Part shown: positions 51,040-60,825 of the stretch, piece by piece
Numbering within the stretch: position 1 is the first letter of the stretch
How the letters are laid out: each line of letters begins with the position of its first letter
NCBI GenBank assembly: GCA_029834535.1
Contig: JAQMWT010000109.1
Span: 62,001 to 126,000 of the forward strand
DNA from: Chrysophaeum taylorii
Lineage: Eukaryota > Sar > Pelagophyceae > Pelagomonadales > Pelagomonadaceae
Length of the DNA: 64,000 bases
Direction: 5' to 3'
Position numbers and translations under genes: made by a program
The notes under the pieces: generated by a model
Told to the model about the DNA's origin: nothing
The model's input: only the letters and a program-made list of their open reading frames with translations
The model's database searches: none

Positions 51040-53088
51040 CTACCTTGCGAGGAGCTGTCGGCGGCGTTGTTTTTTGCGATTGAGCAGGAGTTGGCCCCTC
51101 GACAAACGCGGCTCTGCCTTGCGGGGGGGGAGTTGGAGGACGACGGCGAGCGGCGCCTTTCGCCGCTTCGACCCTTGCCGCGGCTCGCGTTCGAACAGAA
51201 AGGTCGACTCTTCGGTGGTGCGGGAAAGGTCGACCTCGGGCAGCGAAATCGCGACCTTGGCCTTGTGTTTGGGCGTTCTGAACCTCCAGACGCTCGGGGA
51301 CGAGGGCTTGAAGCCGGACGCGACCCGGAGAACGCCAACGTTGGACACGAAGGGATCGTCCCTGGTCGGCGCGAACTTGACCGCCTCGCTTTTGGCGAGG
51401 GTGGCCCGCACCTTTTCCGGGAGCTCGACGCTCGTCTCCGGGTGCCAGTCGAGCCAGATGTTAACGAGAAGCGTCACGCGGCGCCCGGCGGGCGTATACG
51501 GCACCGATCTGAGAGGCGCGTCGTCTTCCACCAGAAGCTCGTCGACGGCGGCGTGGAGGAACCGGCCGTCGAACGAAATGTGCTTGCCCGCTCGCGGTAG
51601 CGAGATGAAGACGCTCGGCGTCTTGCCGGAGAACGACTCGCGCTGGTCGGGGGGCGCGACGATCGGCAGCACGATCGTCGGCGCGCCCGCGTCGTTCAAG
51701 TACGTCACCGTCGCGAGGTGCGGGGATATGTTGACGCCGCGCTCCTCGACCGAATAGTCGCGGTCCCAGTGCCACCCGACCTCGCCTTCACCGGCGTCCA
51801 TCGCCAGCGTCCACCACTCGGCGCCGCACTTGTCGAGCGGCAAAGGCTCCGACCTCTCCTCGACGTGCTTCTGAACGTGAAAGTCAAAAATATCGAGCGC
51901 GAGTGCTTCGAGAGCGCTCAGCGCGTTGCGCCTCGCTGTCGCCGGCACCCAGTACGTCGACCCCGAAGAGTACGCCTCCTCGCCGTCCTTGTCTGCCGTC
52001 GCGAGCCGCTCGCAATCTCGTTGGAGCGCGTTCGTATCGCCGCCGATCATCGCGTCGAACGACAACACCTCGAAGTCCAGCCGCGCCGACACGCCGCCCT
52101 CGATCATGATGCGACCCTCCTCGTCGACGCACATGGACGCGTGGTGCATGCGCGCCTCCTCGTCCGTCAGCCCGTCGTCGTACTCCTCTATAGGTTGCGT
52201 CGGCGCCTCCACGCCCTCGGGCACCGTCCAGTGTTTCATCACGTACTCCTCGAACGCCTCGCGCGCGCGCTCCTCGGCGTCCGCGTCCGAATAGTCCTCG
52301 TCCGAGTCGTCCGAGTCCTCCGACAGTATCTCTCCGCCCGTCAGTAAGCGCCGCCAGCTCGGTCCGTTTTCTTCGTCCTCAAGCACTTGTTTCTTTTTCA
52401 AACGCCGGTCGTCTTCGACCTCCCCGCTCCCTCCAGTACGTGGAGGTCTGCTCCGCGGAGGACCCGGTGCGTCGTCAAAGTCCCCAGATTCGTCGTCGTC
52501 GTCGTCGACGACGACTCGCGCCGGCCTTCTCCGCGGAGGACCCGGTGCGTCGTCAAAGTCCCCAGATTCGTCGTCGTCGTCGTCGACGACGACTCGCGCC
52601 GGCCTTCTCCGCGGAGGACCCGGTGCGTCGTCAAAGTCCCCAGATTCGTCGTCAAAGTCGTCGACGACGACTCGCGCCGGCCTTCTCCGCGGAGGACCCG
52701 GTGCGTCGTCAAAGTCCCCAGATTCGTCGTCAAAGTCGTCGACGACGACTCGCGCCGGCCTTCTCCGCGGAGGACCCGGTGCGTCGTCAAAGTCCCCAGA
52801 TTCGTCGTCAAAGTCGTCGACGACGACTCGCGGAGGCTTGCGCCGTGTGGCGCGTGCCGGTGTATCGTCAAAGTCACCAGGTTCGTCGTCATCGTCGTCA
52901 CGAGGCTTGCTGTCGGACTGAAAGAAGCCGTTATCGTTGGACTTGGCTTCGTCGTCGTCGTCGTCGTCGTCGAGAAGCTTGCTACGCGCCACACCAGGCT
53001 CCTCGGGCGCAGCCGCACCGCCGAGCCTCGGCTTCCGGACCAAGACTCTCGACATATGTTGGTGTCGCAGCCGGGCGTACTTGCCCAT
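51040..53088 (-). CDS. 2OG-Fe(II) oxygenase-like protein with acidic tandem repeats
   Basis: About 682 residues, ATG at 53,088. Residues about 80 to 215 are five to six copies of a roughly 30-residue acidic repeat (RVVVDDFDDESGDFDDAPG plus PPRRRPA). The C-terminal half is an oxygenase domain: GWHWDRDYSVEERGVNISPH (about residue 440; HxD iron ligands), LATVTYLNDAGAPTIVLP, SFDGRFLHAAVDELL (distal His) and RRVTLLVNIWLDW (Arg for 2-oxoglutarate). The arrangement HxD...H...R fits the superfamily. Prolyl-hydroxylase-like subfamily members share the TYLND context. Substrate is unknown. A very basic tail (KKQRRRQLLAR) ends the protein. Divergent with eS10, with 108 bases between start codons. Confidence 0.8.
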   Translation of the reverse strand: MGKYARLRHQHMSRVLVRKPRLGGAAAPEEPGVARSKLLDDDDDDDEAKSNDNGFFQSDSKPRDDDDDEPGDFDDTPARATRRKPPRVVVDDFDDESGDFDDAPGPPRRRPARVVVDDFDDESGDFDDAPGPPRRRPARVVVDDFDDESGDFDDAPGPPRRRPARVVVDDDDDESGDFDDAPGPPRRRPARVVVDDDDDESGDFDDAPGPPRSRPPRTGGSGEVEDDRRLKKKQVLEDEENGPSWRRLLTGGEILSEDSDDSDEDYSDADAEERAREAFEEYVMKHWTVPEGVEAPTQPIEEYDDGLTDEEARMHHASMCVDEEGRIMIEGGVSARLDFEVLSFDAMIGGDTNALQRDCERLATADKDGEEAYSSGSTYWVPATARRNALSALEALALDIFDFHVQKHVEERSEPLPLDKCGAEWWTLAMDAGEGEVGWHWDRDYSVEERGVNISPHLATVTYLNDAGAPTIVLPIVAPPDQRESFSGKTPSVFISLPRAGKHISFDGRFLHAAVDELLVEDDAPLRSVPYTPAGRRVTLLVNIWLDWHPETSVELPEKVRATLAKSEAVKFAPTRDDPFVSNVGVLRVASGFKPSSPSVWRFRTPKHKAKVAISLPEVDLSRTTEESTFLFEREPRQGSKRRKAPLAVVLQLPPRKAEPRLSRGQLLLNRKKQRRRQLLAR
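52480..52850 (-). repeat. 90/93-base coding tandem repeat in the oxygenase gene
   Basis: Five near-identical units, each with CTTCTCCGCGGAGGACCCGG and CCCCAGATTCGTCGTC, plus a diverged sixth. Two units carry GTCGTCGTCGTC where three have GTCAAAGTCGTC, giving DDDDE versus DDFDDE. Length variation keeps the frame. Confidence 0.95.
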
Positions 53089-53196
53089 GGCGCCGTCGCC
53101 CAGAGGTTCGACACCGCCGATACCCGACTAATCGCAGCGGCTTACTAGGTTAAGGATCGCTGTCGGGTTCGGCGAGCGCCGCCAACAAAAGGAGCT
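53089..53196. promoter_or_regulatory. 108-base divergent promoter, oxygenase and eS10
   Basis: Start codons at 53,088 (minus) and 53,197 (plus) face away from each other. No TATA box is evident. Confidence 0.55.
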
Positions 53197-53685
53197 ATGT
53201 TCATCCCCAAAAAGAACCGCATCGAGGTGTACTCGTACCTGTTCAAGGAGGGGTGCCTCGTGGGGAAAAAGGATTTCTTTAAGCCCAAGCACGACGAGAT
53301 CGACGTTCCGAACCTCGAGGTGCTCAACTTGATGAAGTCCCTCAAGTCCCGCGGCTACGTCAAGGAAACTTTCAACTGGCAATACTACTACTGGTACCTC
53401 ACCAACGAGGGCATCGAATACCTTCGCGAGTACCTCCACCTCCCTGCGGAAATCGTGCCGGCGACGCTTAAGAAGGCCTCGGCACGGCCCGTCGCGGCTG
53501 GCCGCGGCCCTCCCCCCAACGCCGAACGCGTGCGGGAAGGTGGCGAGGGCTTCGGCGGCGGCGGCGGCGGCGAGGGGCGTGGCTTCGGCCGCGGCGGCTT
53601 TGGCCGCGGCGGTGGCAGGGGCTTTGGCGGCTACGGTCGCGGCGCCGGTCGCGGCGACGCCCCGCCTGTCGAGGCCTCTGCCTAA
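53197..53685 (+). CDS. RPS10: Ribosomal protein eS10
   Basis: 162 residues, single exon. The N-terminal winged-helix part matches eS10 closely: [19 protein letters not shown], then [20 protein letters not shown], then [19 protein letters not shown] and [15 protein letters not shown]. The tail is Gly/Arg-rich ([13 protein letters not shown]), as in many eS10 proteins. It is a component of the small cytosolic ribosomal subunit head, near the mRNA entry side. Confidence 0.97.
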   Translation: MFIPKKNRIEVYSYLFKEGCLVGKKDFFKPKHDEIDVPNLEVLNLMKSLKSRGYVKETFNWQYYYWYLTNEGIEYLREYLHLPAEIVPATLKKASARPVAAGRGPPPNAERVREGGEGFGGGGGGEGRGFGRGGFGRGGGRGFGGYGRGAGRGDAPPVEASA

Positions 53686-54202
53686 TTTTGTTTCTCCTCA
53701 CAAGCTGCTGAGGGTAACAAGAGTAAACCTACGCCTTACCAAGAAGCTCTTTATTGCCAGTGTGCTCGGATTTTGCCCGTGATTGTCCTGAACGAGGGCG
53801 GGCTTGTACTGGAGCGATTACGTCCGTCGATTGCACCGAAGTAATGATCGGGCAGCTCCGTGGTTTGTGTGAGCTTGATAATGAAATGCGACCATTATGG
53901 ATGGATGGATGGATGGATGGTCTGGGGCGTCGATTCTTTTATGGCCGGCTAGTTTTTCGTGAATTTGGCACGGCGCTCGCCAAGACTGTCGACCGCCCTA
54001 TGTAGTAGTAGACTGGAGCAGAAAACGTCAGCGCCATTTAATTTAATAACGCGGACTGAGACGCGCAAGAGCTGACACATCCCGGCCTTAGATGATGAAG
54101 CCGTCGACCACGTGAGAGCACACAGGCGTTCGCGACTCGCGGACGATATCGACATAGTGGTCGGCCCGGCCGACACATCTATTTTTTTTTTTTGAACCTT
54201 TT
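53686..54202. other. Intergenic, possible first exon of the SET-like gene
   Basis: Contains an ATGG run (53,896 to 53,920). A candidate short first exon ATGATGAAGCCGTCGACCAC (about 54,093 to 54,112), followed by GTGAGAG, could splice to AAAAG|GACGG at about 54,229 in frame with the SET-like protein. This is a weak proposal. Confidence 0.3.
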
Positions 54203-54718
54203 GTGGTTCAACGGATTCTTAAAAGGACGGAGTTCTGGACGGCAAAGGAGGTCCTCGCCGCCGTCGGCGGGTGCCAAGACGAACGCAAGTTCTACGCACT
54301 GTTTCGGCGGCGCATGGACGCGATCTGCGACGCCACGCGGCGCTCAACCGAAGGCGTCGTCCACGGCGTCGGCACCGTCGCCGCGAAGTCGCTCCCTGCC
54401 GGCTCGGAATTTCAGGACCCGGCCGTCATCTTCGTTCCGGGCGTGCCCGAGGAGACGGAGGTGCGCGCGGGCCACGTCATCGTGTGCGACGGCGGCTCTT
54501 TCCGGATCCGTTGCGGGGACCGCGTCGCCCCGACCTATTACCTCAACGAGGCCAGGGGAGCCAATCGCGAGCCCAACCTCGTCTGGTCCGAATCTCCCCG
54601 CGGCGCGCACCGTTGCCTCTTTTGGCGACTCGTTCGTGACCTCGCCCCAGGGGAGGAGCTCCTCGTCGCGTACAAAGAAGAAGAAGAAGAAGAAGAAGAA
54701 GACGGCGACAGGGAGTGA
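54203..54718 (+). CDS. SET-domain-like protein, start uncertain
   Basis: About 170 residues are open, from a GTG at 54,203. There is no in-frame ATG before residue 38 although the preceding sequence (FWTAKEVLAAVGGCQDERKFYALFRRR) looks coding, so a spliced upstream exon is likely. The C-terminal half matches a SET core: YYLNEARGANREPNLVW (usually NH...PN), CLFWRLVRDLAPGEELLVAY (usually A.RDI..GEELT.DY). The catalytic NHS motif is changed to NEA, so methyltransferase activity is doubtful. The end is a run of glutamates. Convergent with the glycosyltransferase-like gene, 71 bases between stops. Confidence 0.65.
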   Translation: MVQRILKRTEFWTAKEVLAAVGGCQDERKFYALFRRRMDAICDATRRSTEGVVHGVGTVAAKSLPAGSEFQDPAVIFVPGVPEETEVRAGHVIVCDGGSFRIRCGDRVAPTYYLNEARGANREPNLVWSESPRGAHRCLFWRLVRDLAPGEELLVAYKEEEEEEEEDGDRE

Positions 54719-54789
54719 TTATTGATTATCTCCTTCCTCGTCTCGGAGGAGGCAAGGCTCGTCTCGTCTCGTCTCGGAGGAGGCAAGGC

Positions 54790-55773
54790 TCATCTCCTGT
54801 CGTCTTCTTCGGGAAGGTAGACAAGGCCGGTCGTGGTCGAGTGTATTGGATGCCTCGGAGATTCGTGGCACTTGTTCATAGCCTTTTTAAAGAACTTGCG
54901 GTCGACGCGGCCGGGCGGCGAGCCCCAGGACTTTTCGTAGCGCTGGGGAGCGACGTAGGAGCGGGAAACGTCGTGGAGAACGGCGAAAGTGCTGAGAAGC
55001 GCGGCGTCCGACTCAAAGTGGAGGGTCTGGTCGGCCTCGGTATAGATGACATAGCTAAAGCTGGTCGCGCGGAGGTCGCGCAGCATGTCGTCCTCGTCGT
55101 CGGTCGGCGGTCTCGCCGCTCGCTGAACCCTCGAGAGCAAGCGGAAGGGGAGGTAGCCCGGAACTGCCGCGCAGTCGAGGAGGTGGGTCACGGCGCGCGC
55201 GGGTCTCACTATAGTAAAGAAGGTGTCCATCTTGTCGACGAGCTGCGCGACGTCGCGTAAGTCGCGGTCCTCGCAAACGCCGACGAGGACGGTGCGGGCG
55301 TAGCGCGCGGCCGAGCAGATGACAGCGTGGAGCATGCGGAGTTTCAAGGACCTGTCGACGAGGGAGTGCGCGGAGCCCGTGTTTGTGCCCGGCTTGCCTC
55401 CGTAAAACGGGACAACCGCGAGAGTCTCTCGAGCGCGCAGTAACGGCCTCGTTGCGTTAGGCCTCGCCGCGAAGCAGTTTTCGCGCACGGCGCCCCTGGC
55501 GAACTCGTTCATGCGCTCAATGATTGCCTCCTCGCGAAAAGACCGTCGCAAGTTGTGCTCGTACCCCGACATGTGGTTGACCCAAAACGAATCATCCCGG
55601 GTTTTGAGCGCGAAGCTCGCGTGCGAAAACAGTTCGAACGACGCGTACTCGAGGGCGTTCTTGTCCACAAACTGCAACGGACCCAAGAACTCGCGCGTCG
55701 CCACCCAGGCGCCGCCGTACGCGGTAAAGCGGCTCCCGCACGTCAGAAATATCGTCGCATTCACCCACACCAT
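54790..55773 (-). CDS. Glycosyltransferase-like protein, hypothetical
   Basis: 327 residues, ATG at 55,773. It starts with a weakly hydrophobic stretch (MVWVNATIFLTCGS). The sequence LAVVPFYGGKP, a Rossmann-like middle (LRMLHAVICSAARYARTVLVGVCEDRDL) and YVIYTEADQTLHFES (about residue 247), with an acidic triad where GT-A enzymes carry DxD, suggest a nucleotide-sugar transferase fold. I could not name a family. N-terminal AYGGAWVATREFL and PLQFVDKNALEYASFEL may form the acceptor side. An alternative is a lineage-specific secreted protein of another fold. Confidence 0.45.
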   Translation of the reverse strand: MVWVNATIFLTCGSRFTAYGGAWVATREFLGPLQFVDKNALEYASFELFSHASFALKTRDDSFWVNHMSGYEHNLRRSFREEAIIERMNEFARGAVRENCFAARPNATRPLLRARETLAVVPFYGGKPGTNTGSAHSLVDRSLKLRMLHAVICSAARYARTVLVGVCEDRDLRDVAQLVDKMDTFFTIVRPARAVTHLLDCAAVPGYLPFRLLSRVQRAARPPTDDEDDMLRDLRATSFSYVIYTEADQTLHFESDAALLSTFAVLHDVSRSYVAPQRYEKSWGSPPGRVDRKFFKKAMNKCHESPRHPIHSTTTGLVYLPEEDDRR

Positions 55774-55861
55774 AAAAAAACGAACGATTGATTTTAGGGA
55801 CCAGAGGACGCCCTCCTCCTCCTTTCCTCCTCCTCCTCCTCAACGGCCCGGAAAAACAAGA

Positions 55862-57157
55862 TCATGTCGTTGCTGCTGCGTCAAAGACCGAGAGCGAGTC
55901 GTCCCAGTTTTTCGGGTCGACGAACCAGGCCTCGTGGATGTTGGCGTAAATCATGGGTCGCCGGAGCTGCGAGCGGTTGGGGAGGCCGAAATGGAGGATC
56001 CTCGCGTCGAAGAGGACGGCGTCGCCGGAGCGGAGGCGCGGGCGGACGAGGTGGCGCCGGAGTCTGGAGACGCGGTCTCCTCCTCCTCCTCCTCCTCGTC
56101 GAAGATAATCACCATCATACCCACTATCGTCGGCGGTGAGGTCGGCGCAGACGTCGAGCCTGTGGGAATCGAGGATGAAGGCGGTCTGGCCAGCGAGGGG
56201 GTCGACGGGGGTGTCGCCGACCGCCAGAAACAAGTTGAAGTAGTGACCGGGGAGCTGGACGTGGTCGAACAAGTGGGGGGTGTCGGCGTGGAGGGCTTGC
56301 TCGGCGGCGCCCGGGAGGGAGACGACGGCGGCGAACGCGCCGACTCGGAGCGGTCGCGGGGGGGCGAGGGGGCCGGAATCGTCAAAGTTCCAGCGGCCGT
56401 AGTTGCCGCGGCGCAGGGGCGAGGCCTGAATAGTCGTCGCCTCGCGGGCGACGGCGGCGGCGACGCGCGCGGCTTGCCGGAACGCGTCCTCGTCGGCGGC
56501 GGCGAGGCACGCGCGCACGTCGCAGCGCAAGTCCTCGCGCATCGCGAGCTCGCGGTAGCTGCGCGGCTCGCGACCGAGGCCCGGGCGCAACAGGTCGACG
56601 CCGGAGTTGAGGAGCGCAAGGCGGCAAGCCTCGAAGTTCTCGAGAGCGTCGTCGGCCAACGAGGCGAGGGCCTCGGCGTCGGAGACCAGCCCCGGCAAAA
56701 TGACGAGGCCGCGCTCGCGTAGAGTCCGAGCTGCCGCACGACCACCGCAGCACGTTTCGACGCGGTCGTGCTCGTCGGCGTCGGCCGGGCCCCACGGCGC
56801 GCAGCCGAAAGCGTCGGCCGTAACGACTCTTCGACGCGCTACGATCCAGCTCCTCGTGCGCAGCACCGGGACGCCGCCGAAATCCAACACGGGGGGCTCG
56901 AGGCTTGCCACGATGCCGCCCCGGCGGACCCGCGGGACGCCGCGCGTCTGCAGCACCACGTCCGGGGCCTCCTCGTCGGGGATCAAGTGGAGACCGGCGG
57001 CGGCCACACGCCGGCGGAGCGGCTCGCAGGCCTCCTCGCACGCGGATATCCGCGCGATCTGCGCACCGCCGCGCACGACGTGCTCGACGATGGCCTTGGC
57101 CACCTCGGCGAGTTCGTCTTCCTCGTCGTCCGACGACGACGAGCTGAAGGCGTCCAT
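55862..57157 (-). CDS. Phytanoyl-CoA dioxygenase (PhyH)-like protein
   Basis: About 431 residues. The ATG at 57,157 (MDAFSSSSSDDEED) is chosen because the longer frame starts with TTG. After an acidic Ser-rich N-terminus and an uncharacterised alpha/beta region, the C-terminal half carries PhyH-type iron ligands: QALHADTPHLFDHVQLPGHY (HxD), GQTAFILDSHRLDV, SGDAVLFDARILHFGLPNRS (distal His) and RPMIYANIHEAWF (2-oxoglutarate Arg). PhyH family members hydroxylate lipids or small metabolites. Substrate here is unknown. Divergent with the ADAM-like gene with 86 bases between start codons. A poly-Gly run (RRGGGGGGD) is inserted before the last ligands. Confidence 0.78.
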   Translation of the reverse strand: MDAFSSSSSDDEEDELAEVAKAIVEHVVRGGAQIARISACEEACEPLRRRVAAAGLHLIPDEEAPDVVLQTRGVPRVRRGGIVASLEPPVLDFGGVPVLRTRSWIVARRRVVTADAFGCAPWGPADADEHDRVETCCGGRAAARTLRERGLVILPGLVSDAEALASLADDALENFEACRLALLNSGVDLLRPGLGREPRSYRELAMREDLRCDVRACLAAADEDAFRQAARVAAAVAREATTIQASPLRRGNYGRWNFDDSGPLAPPRPLRVGAFAAVVSLPGAAEQALHADTPHLFDHVQLPGHYFNLFLAVGDTPVDPLAGQTAFILDSHRLDVCADLTADDSGYDGDYLRRGGGGGGDRVSRLRRHLVRPRLRSGDAVLFDARILHFGLPNRSQLRRPMIYANIHEAWFVDPKNWDDSLSVFDAAATT

Positions 57158-57243
57158 GCCGGACGCGATAAACAACAAACCCTCTTGAACTTTGAGAGGT
57201 TGGTTGTTAAAAAAGAAAAGAAACCCTTGTGGAGAGAGTAATT
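57158..57243. promoter_or_regulatory. 86-base divergent promoter, PhyH-like and ADAM-like genes
   Basis: Start codons at 57,157 (minus) and 57,244 (plus) with an A-rich spacer. The shortness leaves no room for an upstream signal-peptide exon of the protease within the spacer. Confidence 0.5.
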
Positions 57244-59979
57244 ATGAAGGAGGATTTCAGTTTGTTGTACCACGAGGCGACTTTCGACAAGGAGCGGCTC
57301 GAGATCTTCTCCGAGAGCGCCGGGCTCCGCGCGCGGCTCCGGCTCGGCCGCGACGCCTCCTTCTTTTCGCCGGGATACCGCGAGATAAGGGTGACGCAAA
57401 GCCAGGGCTTTGAAGTGACGTCAGGCGTCGCCCCCCGGATCGACTGCTTCCAGAATGGCACGATCCACGCCAACGCCACGGACGAGATCATCGGCCGCGT
57501 CCGCGCGAGCCTGTGCGGCTCCGATCGGCTGATCCTTTGGATGCGCGACCGAAGAATCCTCGAAGTGATATCGAGAGAAGATGACGACGTTTTCGTCGTC
57601 GTCGACCACGGAGACCGCGCCTCCGCGTTCCTCTGCGGCGTGGAGGCGCCCCAGGCGCATCGCCGCAGACTGTCGAGCAGCGAGTGCGCGCTGAGACCAG
57701 ACAAGAGCGTGGAGGTGGTGATCTTCAACGACCACTCGCGATCGCGAGAGGACGTCGAGGTCCAGACCGCGGCGATTTTCTCGGTCGTCCGCGACATCTA
57801 CGCGTCTGGGCTCTACGACCCCGAGATATTTCCGTGCCACGTCGAGCCGAGGCTCGTGGGGCAGGTCACCTTCCGAGATGGCGACCCCGCGGCGCTCGCG
57901 TACGCCCGAGGCGACGACTGCGCCGCGTGCGGCGACGAGTGCGCGCGAAACGAGGTGAGCGTCTCGTGCTTGCTCGAGAGTTTTCAAGAGTACGCGCTCG
58001 TGACGCACCGCGAGGAGTTCGAGGCGATCTTTGATGCCCACCTCGACAACGTCCATCTTCTCTCGGCCCGAGACTTTTCGTCGTCAATGGTCGGATACGC
58101 GGGGGTATCCTCCGCGTGCTCGACGGAGTCGGCCGGCGTCGAGCAAGCGACGTCGTCCTCCCTCGTCTTCGTCGCAGCTGTGGTCGCCCACGAGATGGGA
58201 CACAACCTCGGGATGGCGCACGACGAATACCTCATGTCGCCGTGGATCGATGGAACTGATGTCAGATTCTCCGACGCTTCCAAGGAAGACGCGGCGAGAT
58301 TTTTCGACGACGTTTACGGAGTGGTCGTCGACGCGTGCCTGGAAAACGACGACCCCGATGCGACCTGGGATGTTCCGAGGTGCGGCGACGGCCGCGTCGA
58401 CGACGGCGAGGAGTGCGATGCCGGGGTTGACGACGACCCGTGCTGCGGCAGACCGCTGACCGCCAACGCCTGCGCGCTGCTCGACGGCTGCGCGTGCGCG
58501 AAAAGCGACGCGTGCTGCGAGGATGGCGCCATCGTTGCGGCCGGCACGATTTGCCGCGTCGCCGCGCACGCCGAGTGCGACTACGTTGAGGTGTGCGACG
58601 GCGCCAAGTCCGAGTGTCCGCACGACTTTTTCGTGGCCGCCGGCACGGCGTGCACCGACGTCGTCGTCGACGGCACCCCGGCCTCGGGCAAATGCTTCAA
58701 GGGCGACTGCTTGAGCGGGAGCGACGACTGCACGTGGTCCGACGTTTACGTCTACGACTGCGAACGGGCCTCCTCGTGTGCAACAGCCTACTGCCGCTCG
58801 ACCGGTGATGATGGTGCGACGACACCGTGCTACACGCGACTCGAGCCCGCCACCGACGGCATTCCCTGTAGCGAGGACGGCGTCGACGGCCAGTGCATCG
58901 CGACCAAATTATCATTTCAAGAAGACGCCGCCGCCGCCGCCGCCTCCGCCTTCATGGAGTGCGTCGACTCCTCGACAATAAAATTCTATCACTGGGACCA
59001 CTGCGACTGCTACGATGAAGAGGGCACGCTGGTCGAGGTCGAATTCTGCGCCGACGTCGAGAACTTCTCCTTCTTCTCCTCCTCCTCCGAAGAAAATTGC
59101 GATCCGCCCACCCCCGCGCCGCCGACCTCTCGACCATCGTTGACATTGCAACCATCGACCGCCATACCGACTCCCGCGCCGACCATCGCGTGCGCGACCT
59201 GTTGCTCCGAGGTGTCTGGCCTCGCGGGCCGCTACGGCTGGGGCACCTTCTACAGGCTCGACGGGGCGTGTTGTTCCGATTACTGCTCCTACCAGGAGCC
59301 GACATACGGCATGTACCTGCAGTACAGCAGGTCCTGGGATACTTACTTTGTCTCCTCTTCCGAGCCCTGCTTCGCCGGGATCAACCTGGTCTACTACGAC
59401 GCCTTCGACCCGAGCTCGGTCTCGTGCTCTAACGACCAACTAGAACCGCGCGACGCGGCCGACTTTGCCTGCGTGAGAGACGGCGCCGAGTGTCGCGACG
59501 ATAACGACAGCAGCGTGCCTTGCTGTTCCTCCGGATTTTCGTGCCATCGACGCGATACGAGCTTCGCCGCGTGCGACCGCGACTGCCCGAGGGGATGGCA
59601 GTGCGGGGACGACGACGACGACGCCGGCGACAACTACCTCGCATCCTACACTTTGTCGCTCTTCATTGCGGCGATCCTCCTCTTCGCACTGCTCGGTGCG
59701 TTGCTCGGATTTGTCTTTTGCAAACGCGATCAAGCGATTGCGCGTCGGAGACGCTCTTCCACGAAAATTCCTTCGATCATCCAAATGACCGAAATTGACT
59801 CGTCCGCCATGTCTCCCTCCGATAGCGACACGGACGCCCCAGCGATCTCGAAGCCGCTTCCGGCTGATGACACCGAGAACCCGATGATAGCGCGTTTGGA
59901 TTGTGACTTCGAGATTCCAATGATCTCGGACACAATATCGCCACCTCCAATTGATGACACGAGCACTTCGATGATTTGA
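57244..59979 (+). CDS. ADAM-like (M12B) membrane metalloprotease
   Basis: About 911 residues, ATG at 57,244 (the frame before it starts with GTG). Order: prodomain-like N-terminus; catalytic domain with HEMGHNLGMAHD (about residue 316; zinc ligands HExxHxxGxxHD), followed by LMSP as a possible Met-turn; disintegrin/Cys-rich region beginning CGDGRVDDGEECDAGVDDDPCC, as in ADAM disintegrin domains; Thr/Pro-rich linker (PTPAPPTSRPSLTLQPS); second Cys-rich module; one membrane segment (LSLFIAAILLFALLGALLGFVFC, about residue 805) and a cytoplasmic tail of about 75 residues. It probably sheds or processes surface proteins. Oddly, no N-terminal signal peptide is visible, so the start may be wrong or topology may rely on the C-terminal membrane segment. 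Confidence 0.88.
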   Translation: MKEDFSLLYHEATFDKERLEIFSESAGLRARLRLGRDASFFSPGYREIRVTQSQGFEVTSGVAPRIDCFQNGTIHANATDEIIGRVRASLCGSDRLILWMRDRRILEVISREDDDVFVVVDHGDRASAFLCGVEAPQAHRRRLSSSECALRPDKSVEVVIFNDHSRSREDVEVQTAAIFSVVRDIYASGLYDPEIFPCHVEPRLVGQVTFRDGDPAALAYARGDDCAACGDECARNEVSVSCLLESFQEYALVTHREEFEAIFDAHLDNVHLLSARDFSSSMVGYAGVSSACSTESAGVEQATSSSLVFVAAVVAHEMGHNLGMAHDEYLMSPWIDGTDVRFSDASKEDAARFFDDVYGVVVDACLENDDPDATWDVPRCGDGRVDDGEECDAGVDDDPCCGRPLTANACALLDGCACAKSDACCEDGAIVAAGTICRVAAHAECDYVEVCDGAKSECPHDFFVAAGTACTDVVVDGTPASGKCFKGDCLSGSDDCTWSDVYVYDCERASSCATAYCRSTGDDGATTPCYTRLEPATDGIPCSEDGVDGQCIATKLSFQEDAAAAAASAFMECVDSSTIKFYHWDHCDCYDEEGTLVEVEFCADVENFSFFSSSSEENCDPPTPAPPTSRPSLTLQPSTAIPTPAPTIACATCCSEVSGLAGRYGWGTFYRLDGACCSDYCSYQEPTYGMYLQYSRSWDTYFVSSSEPCFAGINLVYYDAFDPSSVSCSNDQLEPRDAADFACVRDGAECRDDNDSSVPCCSSGFSCHRRDTSFAACDRDCPRGWQCGDDDDDAGDNYLASYTLSLFIAAILLFALLGALLGFVFCKRDQAIARRRRSSTKIPSIIQMTEIDSSAMSPSDSDTDAPAISKPLPADDTENPMIARLDCDFEIPMISDTISPPPIDDTSTSMI

Positions 59980-60825
59980 TTTCGGGTCTCTTTGGCGGAG
60001 TCGGTCCACTTTTTGAGGATAAAAAGAGAAGAAGGGACAATACAACAACATTGGCCCACGAGATACACATTGCATTTGGATGGGGCGGCTTGTCTGCGGA
60101 GCAGCAGCCCCTGGAGAGAATGAGTGGCGGAGCCAAAAAAAAAAAAAAAAGCGTGTAAATTGTCGATTAATAAGACAGGAGGAAATCGCGCAGTTTTTTT
60201 TCTCCAAAAATGAGAATGGTGCGTGCCAAAATGCGTGAGCTACTATGGTACAAAGAGTACAAAACCGTAACAACAACAACAGACTCGGGTAGTGAGCACA
60301 AGGAAGCACCACCGCCAAGTAAAGTCTGTCTGTCTGCGGTGTGATGATCCCGGCCCTTGTAAAAACTCAAGCACAGAATGAATCACGGTCAAACCACCGG
60401 AAACAAAGTCTCTCGCGACCCACCCTGACGATTATTATTAGGGCACGCCACTCTGAGAAGGTTTTTTGTAACGGAGTTGCTACTATTATCTATATACTGG
60501 CTTTACAACTACCGAAGCACCGCTGGAATCAACAACAACTGGGTCCCGACATCGTGACGTCCCAAGCCCCAGTGTAAGCTTGCGCCGGTCGCGGGGCGCA
60601 CGAGGTAGCGCTCTCATGCAGCAGACGGCTGCTGGCACGGGTAAGGGTGTCTTTGCTCCCAGCCACGTCAACATTCTTGCGCTCCACGTCATCATCGACA
60701 TAATCTTAAACCCTATGCAGTAAGTCTGAAAAGCAAGAAGAAGAAGTCAAACGGCTTGAGCCGTTGTACACAAAACGCTTCGTTTTCTCGACACAGCTCG
60801 AGAGGTGAAAAATTCTTGCGAAAGG
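59980..60825. other. Intergenic, no gene seen
   Basis: Holds a run of 16 A (about 60,135 to 60,150) and no credible frame. Confidence 0.65.
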
